Shown: positions 6,007 to 11,695 of the stretch, piece by piece
How the letters are laid out: each line of letters begins with the position of its first letter
Position numbering within the stretch: the stretch's first letter is position 1
The notes under the pieces: generated by a model
Told to the model about the DNA's origin: nothing
What the model saw: the letters and a program-made list of their open reading frames with translations, nothing else
The model's database searches: none
Program-made: the position numbers and the translations under genes
NCBI GenBank assembly: GCA_965368115.1
Contig: CBDULQ010000112.1
Location: forward strand, 1-11,695
DNA: 11,695 bases
Reading direction: 5' to 3'
Origin: CBDULQ01 sp965368115
GTDB lineage: Bacteria; Pseudomonadota; Gammaproteobacteria; SZUA-229

Positions 6007-6735
6007 GTGGTGAGCGACTGCCTGTTCATTTCCGATCTGCACCTGGCTCCGGAACGGCCGCAGATCATTCAGCTCTACCTGCGTTTCCTGCAGGAAAAAG
6101 CGCGTCATGCCCGCCAGCTGTACATACTCGGCGACTTCGTCGAGTACTGGCTGGGCGATGACGATCCGGCGCCGGGATTGCAGGATGTATTCGATACCAT
6201 GCATCAACTGTCGTCCAATGGACTGCATATTTACATGATGCACGGCAACCGGGATTTTCTGATCGGTGAACAACTGGCGCAGCGCTGCGGCTTTGAATTA
6301 CTCGACGATCCCAGCGTCATCCGTGTAAAGGACGAACCGGTGCTGTTATTGCACGGCGATACCCTGTGCACCGATGATGTGGAATACCAGGAACTCAGAC
6401 TGATGTTGCGCAATCCCGCCTGGCAACAGGCGTTTCTCGCCAAACCCATCGCAGAACGTACGGCGATGGCGCAGGCATTGCGCGAAAAAAGCAAAGTGGA
6501 AACCGCAGCGAAAGCCGCGGACATTATGGATGTAAACGAAGACGAAGTGGCGCAGGCATTTCGCGATCACCGGTGTCGTTTGATGATTCACGGCCACACA
6601 CACCGCCCCGCCATACATACTTTAAAGGTCGATGATCAAGCCGCAACACGCGTCGTTCTAGGCGACTGGTATAGCCACGGCAGCTATCTGCAATTCAATG
6701 GCGTCGACGATTTCGAACTGTGTCGTTTCGAGTAA
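6007..6735 (+). CDS. lpxH: UDP-2,3-diacylglucosamine diphosphatase
   Basis: LpxH cleaves UDP-2,3-diacylglucosamine to lipid X and UMP at the inner face of the cytoplasmic membrane, the fourth step of lipid A synthesis. The 242-residue protein has all the calcineurin-like metal motifs: SDLHL (Asp10, His12), GDFVEYWLGDD (from Gly42, Asp43), HGNRDF (Asn81), HGDTLCTDD (His116) and HGHTHRP (His195, His197). NSK-like and IMDVN segments also match E. coli LpxH. It starts with GTG nine bases after the ppiB stop, with no convincing ribosome site, so translation is probably coupled to ppiB. A second GTG one codon later is an equally possible start. It converges on a minus-strand gene only four bases beyond its stop. 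Confidence 0.96.
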   Translation: MVSDCLFISDLHLAPERPQIIQLYLRFLQEKARHARQLYILGDFVEYWLGDDDPAPGLQDVFDTMHQLSSNGLHIYMMHGNRDFLIGEQLAQRCGFELLDDPSVIRVKDEPVLLLHGDTLCTDDVEYQELRLMLRNPAWQQAFLAKPIAERTAMAQALREKSKVETAAKAADIMDVNEDEVAQAFRDHRCRLMIHGHTHRPAIHTLKVDDQAATRVVLGDWYSHGSYLQFNGVDDFELCRFE

Positions 6736-6746
6736 ACGATTACTCG
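6729..6746. repeat. 7-bp inverted repeat across two convergent stop codons
   Basis: CGAGTAA (6729-6735) and TTACTCG (6740-6746) flank a four-base loop, ACGA. Both convergent genes end in Glu-stop (GAG TAA), which itself generates the repeat. No T-run follows on either side, so terminator function is doubtful. Confidence 0.4.
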
Positions 6747-7426
6747 CTGTAGGGATGATACTCACTATAATCCAGCGGTAACTGGAACAGGTCGTCGTCC
6801 ACTTCAGCATCTTCATAATTGGTGAGCAGTCGTGCATAACCTCGACTGTGCCAGATCTGGATCGGCAATCCCCGGGCATAGTATTCACCACCGTTGTATA
6901 CCTGGTCGGCCAGGAAACAGGGTGTGTGCATTTCTTTCGGTGTGTTGTTCAGCGAGCGCACCAGTTGCCCGGACAATACCTGTTGATACTGCTGTAACAA
7001 CGCCATGCGTTGCGGGAACAGGCCCGGCACGTATTGCACATCGGTACAGATTTTTCGGTCACCTCGAACTCGATAATGATGCACGGTTTTGCCCGCCACC
7101 TGGGGCGCATCGTGCATGGCTTTTTCCGAAACCTCGTGTTTGAACTCGAATTTCGGCGCCTGCCAGTCCTCGTGTTCGATGACCATCAGGGTACGGTCGT
7201 AATGATTCACGCTATAGATTTTTTTCTTTGCCGCGTCGAACAGTACATAGTTGTCATCCTTACCGCCCTCGTCGATGCGAATAAACTGATCACCGACCAG
7301 GTAACGCATATGACTCGGGGCGGTGCCGCTTTCCTTTTCGTCATACCAGAAGATGGTTACCGGCGTCTTCGCGCTGGCAGTCACGGAATAACACAACAGA
7401 ATTGTAGTGAGTAAAAATTGTTTCAT
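6740..7426 (-). CDS. secreted protein of unknown function
   Basis: I do not recognise a named family for this 228-residue protein. It begins with a signal peptide (MKQFLLTTILLCYSVTASA, cleavage expected before KTP), so the mature protein should be periplasmic. It has no second membrane segment. The mature part is mostly polar, with beta-type patterns (RYLVGDQFIRIDEGG, VLFDAAKKKIYSVNHYDRTLMVI) reminiscent of lipoprotein-carrier or DUF4412-like beta structures. Two cysteines near the middle (in KICTDV and HTPCFLA) could form a disulfide. A GGAG lies eight bases before the ATG. The ATG overlaps the stop of the upstream DUF455 gene by four bases, so the two are translated together. Confidence 0.75.
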   Translation of the reverse strand: MKQFLLTTILLCYSVTASAKTPVTIFWYDEKESGTAPSHMRYLVGDQFIRIDEGGKDDNYVLFDAAKKKIYSVNHYDRTLMVIEHEDWQAPKFEFKHEVSEKAMHDAPQVAGKTVHHYRVRGDRKICTDVQYVPGLFPQRMALLQQYQQVLSGQLVRSLNNTPKEMHTPCFLADQVYNGGEYYARGLPIQIWHSRGYARLLTNYEDAEVDDDLFQLPLDYSEYHPYSE

Positions 7427-8232
7427 GTATCCAGCTCCAGTGCGTTCAGGTCAGCCAGTTCCTGCTCGGTGAAACCGGCCTGGATGCGCACCACTTCGTC
7501 AAACGGGCCGCGCAGTTTACCTTTCATGTAATCCTGAATCAGTGATTTAAAGGTTGCGCGCGCATCCAGTCCACGTTGCTCGCACAGATGACGAAACCAG
7601 CGACTGCCGATGGCGACGTGACCGATTTCATCGCGATGAATAATTTTCAGATGCTCGACCAGTTCGCTGTCACCGGCATCCTGTAAACGTTGCATCAGTC
7701 CCGGCGTGACATCGAGTCCACGAGCTTCCAGCACTCGCGGCACCAGCGCCATACGCACCAGCGCATCGTGGGCGGTTTTCTGTGCCATCTCCCATAGACC
7801 GTTGTGCGCGCAAAAGGCTCCGTAATGACTACCGTGGGCCTGCAGATAACCCTCGAGCAAACTGAAATGATAGGCCTCTTCGGCGGCGACTCGAATCCAG
7901 TCGCCGTAGAATTCGGTCGGCATGTCGCGAAATCGATACACTGCATCCAGCGCCAGGTTGATCGCATTGAACTCGATGTGAGCCAGTGCATGGGCCAGCA
8001 CCACACGCCCCTGCTCGGTACTGATTTTACGCTGCGGAACCTGGCGCGGCGGCACCAGCTGCGGATGCGACGGACGCCCGGCGTCACCGATGGCTTCGAC
8101 CGGCGCCGTGGATTCAAGCGTCAGCCGAGCTGAGGACCAGTCATCGGCCAGCGCACGGGTGAGCTGATATTTGAGTTGTGGGTCGCGGGCCTGAAGACAG
8201 ATCTCGGCCCGCTGGAAAACGGAAGCCTGCAT
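7423..8232 (-). CDS. DUF455 family ferritin-like protein
   Basis: This 269-residue protein matches the DUF455 (COG2833) group, predicted four-helix-bundle proteins with a di-iron centre. Putative metal-binding positions are visible in order: HIEFNAINLALDA (Glu87), AAEEAYHFSLL (Glu118/Glu119, His122) and IIHRDEIGHVAIG (Glu202, His205). There is no signal peptide, so it is cytoplasmic. The family's reaction is not established; distant relatives include the tRNA hydroxylase MiaE and ferritins. The ATG at 8232 is the most upstream possible start, because an in-frame stop lies about 27 bases before it, but no good ribosome site is visible. Its stop overlaps the start of a secreted protein gene, making an unusual two-gene unit. 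Confidence 0.88.
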   Translation of the reverse strand: MQASVFQRAEICLQARDPQLKYQLTRALADDWSSARLTLESTAPVEAIGDAGRPSHPQLVPPRQVPQRKISTEQGRVVLAHALAHIEFNAINLALDAVYRFRDMPTEFYGDWIRVAAEEAYHFSLLEGYLQAHGSHYGAFCAHNGLWEMAQKTAHDALVRMALVPRVLEARGLDVTPGLMQRLQDAGDSELVEHLKIIHRDEIGHVAIGSRWFRHLCEQRGLDARATFKSLIQDYMKGKLRGPFDEVVRIQAGFTEQELADLNALELDT

Positions 8233-8264
8233 GTAATGATGGTCAATCGGGAAAAGGCGCTATT

Positions 8265-8384
8265 ATGGACCAATCCCCTGCCCGCAACCAGCAACATGCA
8301 GACGCAACCGGTACGGATCAGGGCTTCCAGACGCCGAAAGCTTCCTGCGGCGGTGGTCGCTGCGCTTTCTGCTGCTCCATGTAA
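8265..8384 (+). CDS. possible cysteine-rich mini-protein (doubtful)
   Basis: A 39-codon reading frame starts at ATG 8265, with AGG about eight bases upstream, and ends in CGGGRCAFCCSM. Four cysteines in the last 12 residues could bind metal. Its 3' half is antisense to the end of the small minus-strand gene 8318-8596, so one of the two may be an artefact. Start and ribosome site are acceptable, but I know no matching family. Confidence 0.2.
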   Translation: MDQSPARNQQHADATGTDQGFQTPKASCGGGRCAFCCSM

Positions 8385-8596
8385 TCGAACACATGTTTCA
8401 TGAAGCCGGCCAGGTCGTCGAGGGCGTTGTTCTTGTCCATCTGGGGGTTGTCGTATTCAGATAACAACAGCCCCGCAGTGGCCACCAGATACTGCATGGC
8501 CAACACGTCGTCCTGGGTGCGGGGATCCTGACGCACCATGGCGTCACGCAGGTCGGATACTAACTGGGGCGATAATTGAATACCGTCGTCACTCAT
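8318..8596 (-). CDS. small conserved-looking hypothetical protein
   Basis: I do not recognise this 92-residue protein. It looks soluble and helical, with acidic amphipathic stretches (SPQLVSDLRDAMV, LAMQYLVATAGLLLSEY, DDLAGFMKHVFDYMEQQKA), a proline-rich turn and the end EAFGVWKP. There are no cysteines and no signal peptide. A longer version would begin at TTG 8620. The ATG at 8596, with GGGAAAA a few bases upstream, is the likelier start. It stands divergently from the YqfO-like gene (64 bases between starts) and 85 bases upstream of the DUF455 gene. Confidence 0.65.
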   Translation of the reverse strand: MSDDGIQLSPQLVSDLRDAMVRQDPRTQDDVLAMQYLVATAGLLLSEYDNPQMDKNNALDDLAGFMKHVFDYMEQQKAQRPPPQEAFGVWKP

Positions 8597-8660
8597 TGTA
8601 TTTTCCCGGGATTGCTTCAAAATGATGGGCCATTTTACCTGCTTTTAGCCTGCAGAATCC

Positions 8661-8972
8661 ATGTACAAGCTATGTGTATTTATTCCCGAGTCGCATCTTG
8701 CCCCTGTTAAACAGGCATTGTTCGACGCTGGCGCCGGACGCATCGGCAACTACGACTGCTGCGCCTGGCAATGTCTCGGCGGCGGTCAGTTTCGGCCGCT
8801 GCAGGGCGCGAATCCTTTTATCGGCGCGACCGGTGAAGTGGAAACCGTGAGCGAGTATAAAGTCGAAATGGTGTGCGAAGACGCATTGATCAAAGACGTC
8901 ATCGCGGCGATGAAACAGGCCCATCCCTATGAAGAACCGGCTTATGATGTTTGGCGCCTGGAGGAACTCTGA
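8661..8972 (+). CDS. YqfO/NIF3-like domain protein
   Basis: This 103-residue protein corresponds to the stand-alone version of the insert domain of YqfO/NIF3-type proteins, which has a CutA/PII-like ferredoxin fold. Typical segments are VFIPESHLAPVKQALFDAGAG, IGNYDCCAW, QFRPLQGANPFIGATGEVE and HPYEEPAYDVW near the C-terminus. The biochemical role is not established; trimeric PII-like folds often bind small ligands or metals. No strong ribosome site is visible before the ATG. The DUF302 gene follows after 69 bases. Confidence 0.88.
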   Translation: MYKLCVFIPESHLAPVKQALFDAGAGRIGNYDCCAWQCLGGGQFRPLQGANPFIGATGEVETVSEYKVEMVCEDALIKDVIAAMKQAHPYEEPAYDVWRLEEL

Positions 8973-9041
8973 CCCGGGCCGCACATCATAAGCTTATGCT
9001 AATATTTAATTCCACCCAACTTACCGACCAGGAGAACAGCA

Positions 9042-9428
9042 ATGTACGGTTTTAACGTCACAATGAAAACCACCATGGACGATGCCGAGACCAGGGTGCG
9101 CGAAGCACTGATGGCGGAAGGCTTCGGTGTACTGACCGAAATCGACGTGCAGAAGGTGATGAAAGCCAAACTGGACCTGGATCGTTCCGGCTACAAGATT
9201 CTCGGCGCCTGCAATCCCAACCTGGCACATCAGGCCATCGACGCGGAGCCGGATATCGGCCTGCTGCTGCCCTGCAACGTACTGTTGCGCGAAGAAGACA
9301 ACGGTGAAATCACCGTCGGTTTTATGGACCCGCAATCGGTGCTGGGCATGGTCGACAACCCCAAAATCGGTGAAGTGGCTCCCGTTGTACGCGAAAAGCT
9401 GAAGAAAGTGGCCGCCAGCCTGGGCTGA
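9042..9428 (+). CDS. DUF302 domain protein
   Basis: This 128-residue protein is essentially one DUF302 domain. It has the opening YGFNVTMKTTMDDAETRVREAL, the GFGVLTEIDVQKVMKAKL segment, YKILGACNPNLAHQAI, the LLLPCNVLLRE strand and the FMDP segment. There is no signal peptide, so it is the cytoplasmic form. DUF302 proteins bind small molecules or interact with heat-shock or redox partners in a few cases, but no general function is known. The conserved cysteines (in GACNPN and LPCNV) are worth noting. GGAG stands eight bases before the ATG, and a very strong terminator follows. Confidence 0.9.
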   Translation: MYGFNVTMKTTMDDAETRVREALMAEGFGVLTEIDVQKVMKAKLDLDRSGYKILGACNPNLAHQAIDAEPDIGLLLPCNVLLREEDNGEITVGFMDPQSVLGMVDNPKIGEVAPVVREKLKKVAASLG

Positions 9429-9456
9429 AACACCTCATCATAAAACCTGACCTGAA

Positions 9457-9480
9457 GCCGGCGTCGACGCCGGCTTTTTT
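9457..9480 (+). terminator. intrinsic terminator after the DUF302 gene
   Basis: A perfect 18-base GC-rich palindrome (9457-9474, arms GCCGGCG/CGCCGGC around TCGA) is followed at once by six T. It lies 29 bases after the DUF302 stop. Confidence 0.95.
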
Positions 9481-9605
9481 ATGCAGGTCACAAAATCAGA
9501 CTGACAGACGAGTAAAATCAGGATTTATAGCGAAATCAGAAACCTTGCCCGGTTTTCTCGATCCGCATTAAACACCGGCCGAGGGGAAGACAGGAGACAT
9601 CAAGC

Positions 9606-9812
9606 ATGCAGGCGGGAAAAATTCAGGCTTCCACACAGTTCATCAGCGACTACACTCGGGTTCATCTGGCCGATAAAACCATCCGGGACCTGCATCGGCT
9701 GATCAACACTATGGAACATGAACAACGGATTAAACAGCAGATCGCAATCTGGGGACTGGCTGCAACAGCGCTGCTTGGCGGCCTGCTTGCCCTGGTTAGA
9801 TACACACTCTGA
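9606..9812 (+). CDS. small single-span membrane protein
   Basis: This 68-residue protein has a polar, partly helical N-terminal part (about 1-45) with charged residues, and one membrane helix at about 47-64 (IAIWGLAATALLGGLLALV). It ends four residues later (RYTL). This is a tail-anchored layout, with the N-terminus probably cytoplasmic. No family is recognised. The start is well supported by AGGAG eight to ten bases before the ATG. It lies between a strong terminator and the MIF-like gene 26 bases downstream, with which it may be cotranscribed. Confidence 0.65.
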   Translation: MQAGKIQASTQFISDYTRVHLADKTIRDLHRLINTMEHEQRIKQQIAIWGLAATALLGGLLALVRYTL

Positions 9813-9837
9813 TATCTGCACAACGCACTGACTAACC

Positions 9838-10218
9838 ATGCCGATCATACACATCACATCACTGCCCTTCGAACAGGACCTGGACAGCGCCGCGGCCATC
9901 AAAACCATTTCGCGCGAATTCGCCGACAAGAATGGTGTCGAGCTGCAACACATCACCATGACCTGGACTTTCCTCGGCGCGCACAATTATGCGGAGAACG
10001 GTGAGACCTGTGAATTTCAGCTGATCGGATCGCACAAGATCCTGGTGGATATGGCGGTACCCGATTTCAATTCCCGGCCCGCCATCGAAAAGATGCTCAC
10101 TACCCTGGCCAACAGCATAGCTCGCCATTGCGACGTGCCGGTCACCAAAATATTCATCAACCTGAATCTGGCGCGATCGGGACTGGTTTTCGACGAGGGC
10201 CAGGTGATCCACTGGTAA
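9838..10218 (+). CDS. tautomerase/MIF-superfamily-like protein
   Basis: The 126-residue protein begins Met-Pro-Ile-Ile. Removal of Met would expose Pro1, the catalytic base of the 4-oxalocrotonate tautomerase/MIF superfamily. The length and the order of segments fit the double beta-alpha-beta MIF fold. The C-terminal part, with SRPAIEKMLTTLANSIARHC followed by VPVTKIFINLNLARSG, resembles the MIF helix and the strand ending in INYYDM. The substrate is unknown, and many members are poorly characterised. The assignment rests on pattern and Pro1 only, so it is moderate. No clear ribosome site is visible. The gene ends before a strong bidirectional terminator shared with the bacterioferritin operon. 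Confidence 0.5.
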   Translation: MPIIHITSLPFEQDLDSAAAIKTISREFADKNGVELQHITMTWTFLGAHNYAENGETCEFQLIGSHKILVDMAVPDFNSRPAIEKMLTTLANSIARHCDVPVTKIFINLNLARSGLVFDEGQVIHW

Positions 10219-10233
10219 ACGCCGCATCGGGCG

Positions 10234-10275
10234 CCATAAAAAAGGGTGAGTCAAACGACTCACCCTTTTTTATGG
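10234..10275. terminator. bidirectional intrinsic terminator
   Basis: Two perfectly complementary 19-base arms (10234-10252 and 10257-10275) flank an AAAC loop. The core is GGGTGAGTC/GACTCACCC, flanked by A6 on the left and T6 on the right, so it gives a U-tract in both directions. It serves the MIF-like gene on the plus strand and the bacterioferritin operon on the minus strand. Confidence 0.95.
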
Positions 10276-10289
10276 ACACACACATCCAC

Positions 10290-10760
10290 TCAGGACATTT
10301 GTGACTGCAGATAATTCTGCAAACCCACCTTGTCGATCAGGCCCAGTTGCTGTTCCAGCCAGTAGGCATGATCTTCTTCCGTATCTTTAAGCAGAACTTC
10401 GAGAATTTCACGGGTCTGGTAATCCTTCACCTGTTCACAATAGGCAATGGCGTCCTTGAGCCGGTTGGCCACATCGTATTCCACCGCCAGGTCGTTCTTT
10501 AACATGCTGGGCACGTCGCTACCGACGTTCAGTTTCTCGCGTGACGCCACATCCGGCGTACCTTCCAGAAACAGGATGCGCTCCACCAGGCGGGTGGCAT
10601 GCTCCAGTTCTTCCTGGGTTTCGTGTGCGATGCGCTCGTACAGTTTATTCAACCCCCAGTCCTGGTACATGCGCGAATGCACGAAATACTGATCCGCGGC
10701 GGACAATTCGTTGGTGAGCAGACTGTTGAGGATGTCGATGACTTTACTGTCGCCTTTCAT
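10290..10760 (-). CDS. bfr: bacterioferritin-family subunit with ferroxidase site, no haem ligand
   Basis: This is a 156-residue iron-storage subunit that assembles into hollow 24-mers. In E. coli Bfr numbering, ferroxidase ligands Glu18, Glu51, His54 and Glu94 are present, and the ExxH pair (Glu127/His130) is conserved as Glu128/His131 after a one-residue insertion. The haem-ligand position 52 is Leu instead of Met. The segments DQYFVHSRMYQDWG, LYERIAHE and DTEEDHAYWLEQQLG match the FtnA/BfrA type of Pseudomonas, which oxidises Fe(II) but binds no haem. The start at Met 10760 is set by GGAGG eight bases upstream; a longer frame reaching 10823 would overlap the neighbour and lacks homology. 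It is the second gene of an operon, 16 bases behind a complementary bacterioferritin gene. Confidence 0.93.
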   Translation of the reverse strand: MKGDSKVIDILNSLLTNELSAADQYFVHSRMYQDWGLNKLYERIAHETQEELEHATRLVERILFLEGTPDVASREKLNVGSDVPSMLKNDLAVEYDVANRLKDAIAYCEQVKDYQTREILEVLLKDTEEDHAYWLEQQLGLIDKVGLQNYLQSQMS

Positions 10761-10768
10761 GATGATTG

Positions 10769-10773
10769 CCTCC
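10769..10773 (-). promoter_or_regulatory. ribosome binding site fixing the start of the second bacterioferritin gene
   Basis: Minus-strand GGAGG lies eight bases before the ATG at 10760, in the 16-base gap between the two genes. It argues against the upstream in-frame ATG at 10823. Confidence 0.75.
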
Positions 10774-10776
10774 GAT

Positions 10777-11244
10777 TCAGGACAGGGTTGATTGCAGGTA
10801 ATTGGGCAGACCCACCTGGTCAATCAATCCCATCTGGGTTTCCAGCCAGTCGATCTGTTCTTCTTTGTGTTCCAGCAGGTCATCGAGCAGTTCACGGCTC
10901 ACATAATCCTGTTGTGCCTCACACTGGGCAATGGCCTCGACCATACGCTCCCGCGCCTCCAGCTCGAGCTGATAATCGCCCTTTAAAATCTCCTGCACGT
11001 CCTCGCCGATCATCAGCTTGCCCAGATCCTGAAGGTTTGGCAGGCCCTCCAGGAACAGGATGCGTTCGATCAGTTCGTCGGCATTCTTCATGGCCCGGAT
11101 CGACGCCTTGTATTCATGCTCGTTGAGTTCTTCGAAGCCCCAGTTGCCACACATGCGGGCATGTAGGAAATACTGGTTAATTGCCGTCAGTTCGTCTTTC
11201 AGCACCTTGTTCAATTGCTGATTTATGCTTGGATCAGCTTTCAT
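10777..11244 (-). CDS. bfr: bacterioferritin, haem-binding subunit with degenerate ferroxidase site
   Basis: This 155-residue protein is clearly bacterioferritin by sequence (INQYFLHARM, ELIERILFLEGLPNLQDLGKL, IGEDVQEIL, DWLETQMGLI). The haem ligand Met52 is kept. Of the six ferroxidase ligands in E. coli numbering, only Glu18 and Glu94 remain. Position 51 is Ala, 54 is Asn, 127 is Lys and 130 is Gln. The nearby iron site residues 46 and 50 are Lys and Arg instead of His and Asp. It should therefore bind haem between subunits, passing electrons for iron release, but not oxidise iron itself. That job falls to the neighbouring subunit. GGGAGG lies five bases before the ATG. It is the first gene of the minus-strand operon and divergent from bfd. 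Confidence 0.95.
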   Translation of the reverse strand: MKADPSINQQLNKVLKDELTAINQYFLHARMCGNWGFEELNEHEYKASIRAMKNADELIERILFLEGLPNLQDLGKLMIGEDVQEILKGDYQLELEARERMVEAIAQCEAQQDYVSRELLDDLLEHKEEQIDWLETQMGLIDQVGLPNYLQSTLS

Positions 11245-11299
11245 CGCGGCCTCCCGGATAGGCTAGTCAGTCGGAAAATCTGGCGTAAAGCGTCTGATC

Positions 11300-11327
11300 A
11301 GTATACGCCTGCAAACCTCAGAATCAA
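11300..11327 (-). promoter_or_regulatory. candidate promoter of the bacterioferritin operon
   Basis: On the minus strand, TTGATT (11327-11322) and TATACT (11305-11300) are separated by 16 bases, with four of six and five of six matches to the sigma-70 consensus. This would give a leader of about 50 bases. No Fur-box-like repeat overlaps it. Confidence 0.5.
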
Positions 11328-11363
11328 CGTAAGTTATTGATAAATAAATCCCGATTGACTCTG

Positions 11364-11378
11364 TTCAAATGCTTTGAA
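11364..11378. repeat. palindrome TTCAAA-TGC-TTTGAA between divergent promoters
   Basis: A perfect 6+3+6 dyad lies midway between the bacterioferritin and bfd promoters and is followed directly by the 8-base palindrome ATTTAAAT (11379-11386). It could be an operator for a dimeric regulator, but the region is AT-rich and chance is possible. Confidence 0.35.
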
Positions 11379-11392
11379 ATTTAAATGATCCT

Positions 11393-11411
11393 GGTATTGC
11401 TAATCATTCTC
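11393..11411 (+). promoter_or_regulatory. Fur-box-like operator upstream of bfd
   Basis: GGTATTGCTAATCATTCTC matches the 19-base Fur consensus at 15 positions. It covers the -35 region of the bfd promoter, so iron-loaded Fur would block transcription. This agrees with known iron-repressed bfd genes in other proteobacteria. Confidence 0.7.
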
Positions 11412-11426
11412 AATTAGATTTATAAT
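11397..11426 (+). promoter_or_regulatory. sigma-70 promoter of bfd
   Basis: TTGCTA (11397-11402) and a perfect TATAAT (11421-11426) are spaced by 18 bases. The expected start of transcription is near 11433, about 23 bases before the ATG. The -35 lies inside the Fur-box-like sequence. Confidence 0.7.
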
Positions 11427-11455
11427 ACCTGAAAATCATCCAGGAGCAAGCCATC

Positions 11456-11668
11456 ATGTATGTCTGCGTATGCAACGCGGTAACAGACAAACAGATCATC
11501 AAGGCCGCAAACCAGGGCGCCAGCAGTCTGCGCGATTTGCGCGAACAGCTGAATGTAGGCACCTGCTGTGGCCGTTGTGCCAGTTGTGCACGCAGCCTGC
11601 TGCGTGACAACCAGCCACAACCCCGGCTCACCGCAGCAGAAGATATGCTGATGCCGGTACCCGCCTGA
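11456..11668 (+). CDS. bfd: bacterioferritin-associated ferredoxin
   Basis: This 70-residue protein begins MYVCVCNAVTD. It has the Bfd cysteine pattern Cys4-x-Cys6 ... Cys38-x2-Cys41 for one [2Fe-2S] cluster, with extra cysteines at 37 and 44. Bfd docks near the bacterioferritin haem and delivers electrons that reduce stored Fe(III) for release. AGGAG lies nine bases before the ATG. It is transcribed away from the two bacterioferritin genes, so synthesis of the release factor (iron-starved, via the Fur-box-like site) and of the store can be controlled separately. The C-terminal 20 residues are polar and probably disordered. Confidence 0.95.
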   Translation: MYVCVCNAVTDKQIIKAANQGASSLRDLREQLNVGTCCGRCASCARSLLRDNQPQPRLTAAEDMLMPVPA

Positions 11669-11695
11669 CGCGCGCTCTGACCTGTCCCTCCGGGC

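Noticed and set aside
6729..6746. Terminator between lpxH and the convergent secreted-protein gene
   Set aside because: The stem is only 7 bp, AT-rich in its inner half and without a T-run on either side. It arises because both genes end in GAG TAA.
10761..10823. Longer start for the second bacterioferritin gene
   Set aside because: The additional 21 residues have no counterpart in bacterioferritins, overlap the upstream gene, and GGAGG is correctly placed for the ATG at 10760.

Overview
The window reads as ordinary chromosomal DNA of a Gram-negative gammaproteobacterium of moderate GC content. The reasons are the lipid A gene lpxH directly behind ppiB (the order known from E. coli), a bfd/bacterioferritin locus, a DUF455 protein, DUF302 and YqfO-like proteins, and an ECF sigma/anti-sigma pair. 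The species cannot be named. I see no tRNA, rRNA, CRISPR array, insertion sequence or phage gene. Coding density is high, and the longest stretch without a gene is about 210 bases (11245-11455).

Layout. (1) 1-1980, plus strand: a secreted P460-type c-cytochrome, a terminator-like hairpin, then an ECF sigma factor overlapping its membrane-anchored anti-sigma factor by one base. (2) 2002-5386, minus strand: a SixA-Nudix fusion protein, then a CHAD-domain protein translationally coupled (ATGA overlap) to an orphan ParA/MinD-type ATPase. Three ATGTCAT repeats at an exact 11-bp period, resembling a PhoB (Pho) box, lie in the 110-bp gap before the CHAD gene. (3) 5491-6735, plus strand: ppiB-lpxH. 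(4) 6740-8596, minus strand: a secreted protein of unknown function coupled to a DUF455 ferritin-like protein, and a small unknown protein. (5) 8661-10218, plus strand: YqfO-like, DUF302, a small single-span membrane protein and a MIF/tautomerase-like protein, with two very clear intrinsic terminators. (6) 10290-11668: an iron-storage locus with two bacterioferritin-family genes on the minus strand, divergent from bfd, which has a Fur-box-like operator over its promoter.

How the genes work together. The most interesting region is 2002-5386. CHAD domains bind inorganic polyphosphate, ParA-type ATPases position large cargo on the nucleoid, and the Nudix half of the neighbouring protein resembles enzymes acting on (di)phosphoinositol polyphosphates and polyphosphate. 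With the Pho-box-like repeats, this suggests a phosphate-starvation-controlled module that manages or positions polyphosphate granules. The domains, the gene overlap and the repeats can be read in the sequence; the joint function is inference.

The second strong observation is that the two bacterioferritin-family subunits are complementary. One keeps the ferroxidase ligands but lacks the haem-ligand Met52. The other keeps Met52 but has lost four of six ferroxidase ligands. This predicts a mixed 24-mer, with Bfd as the electron donor for iron release.
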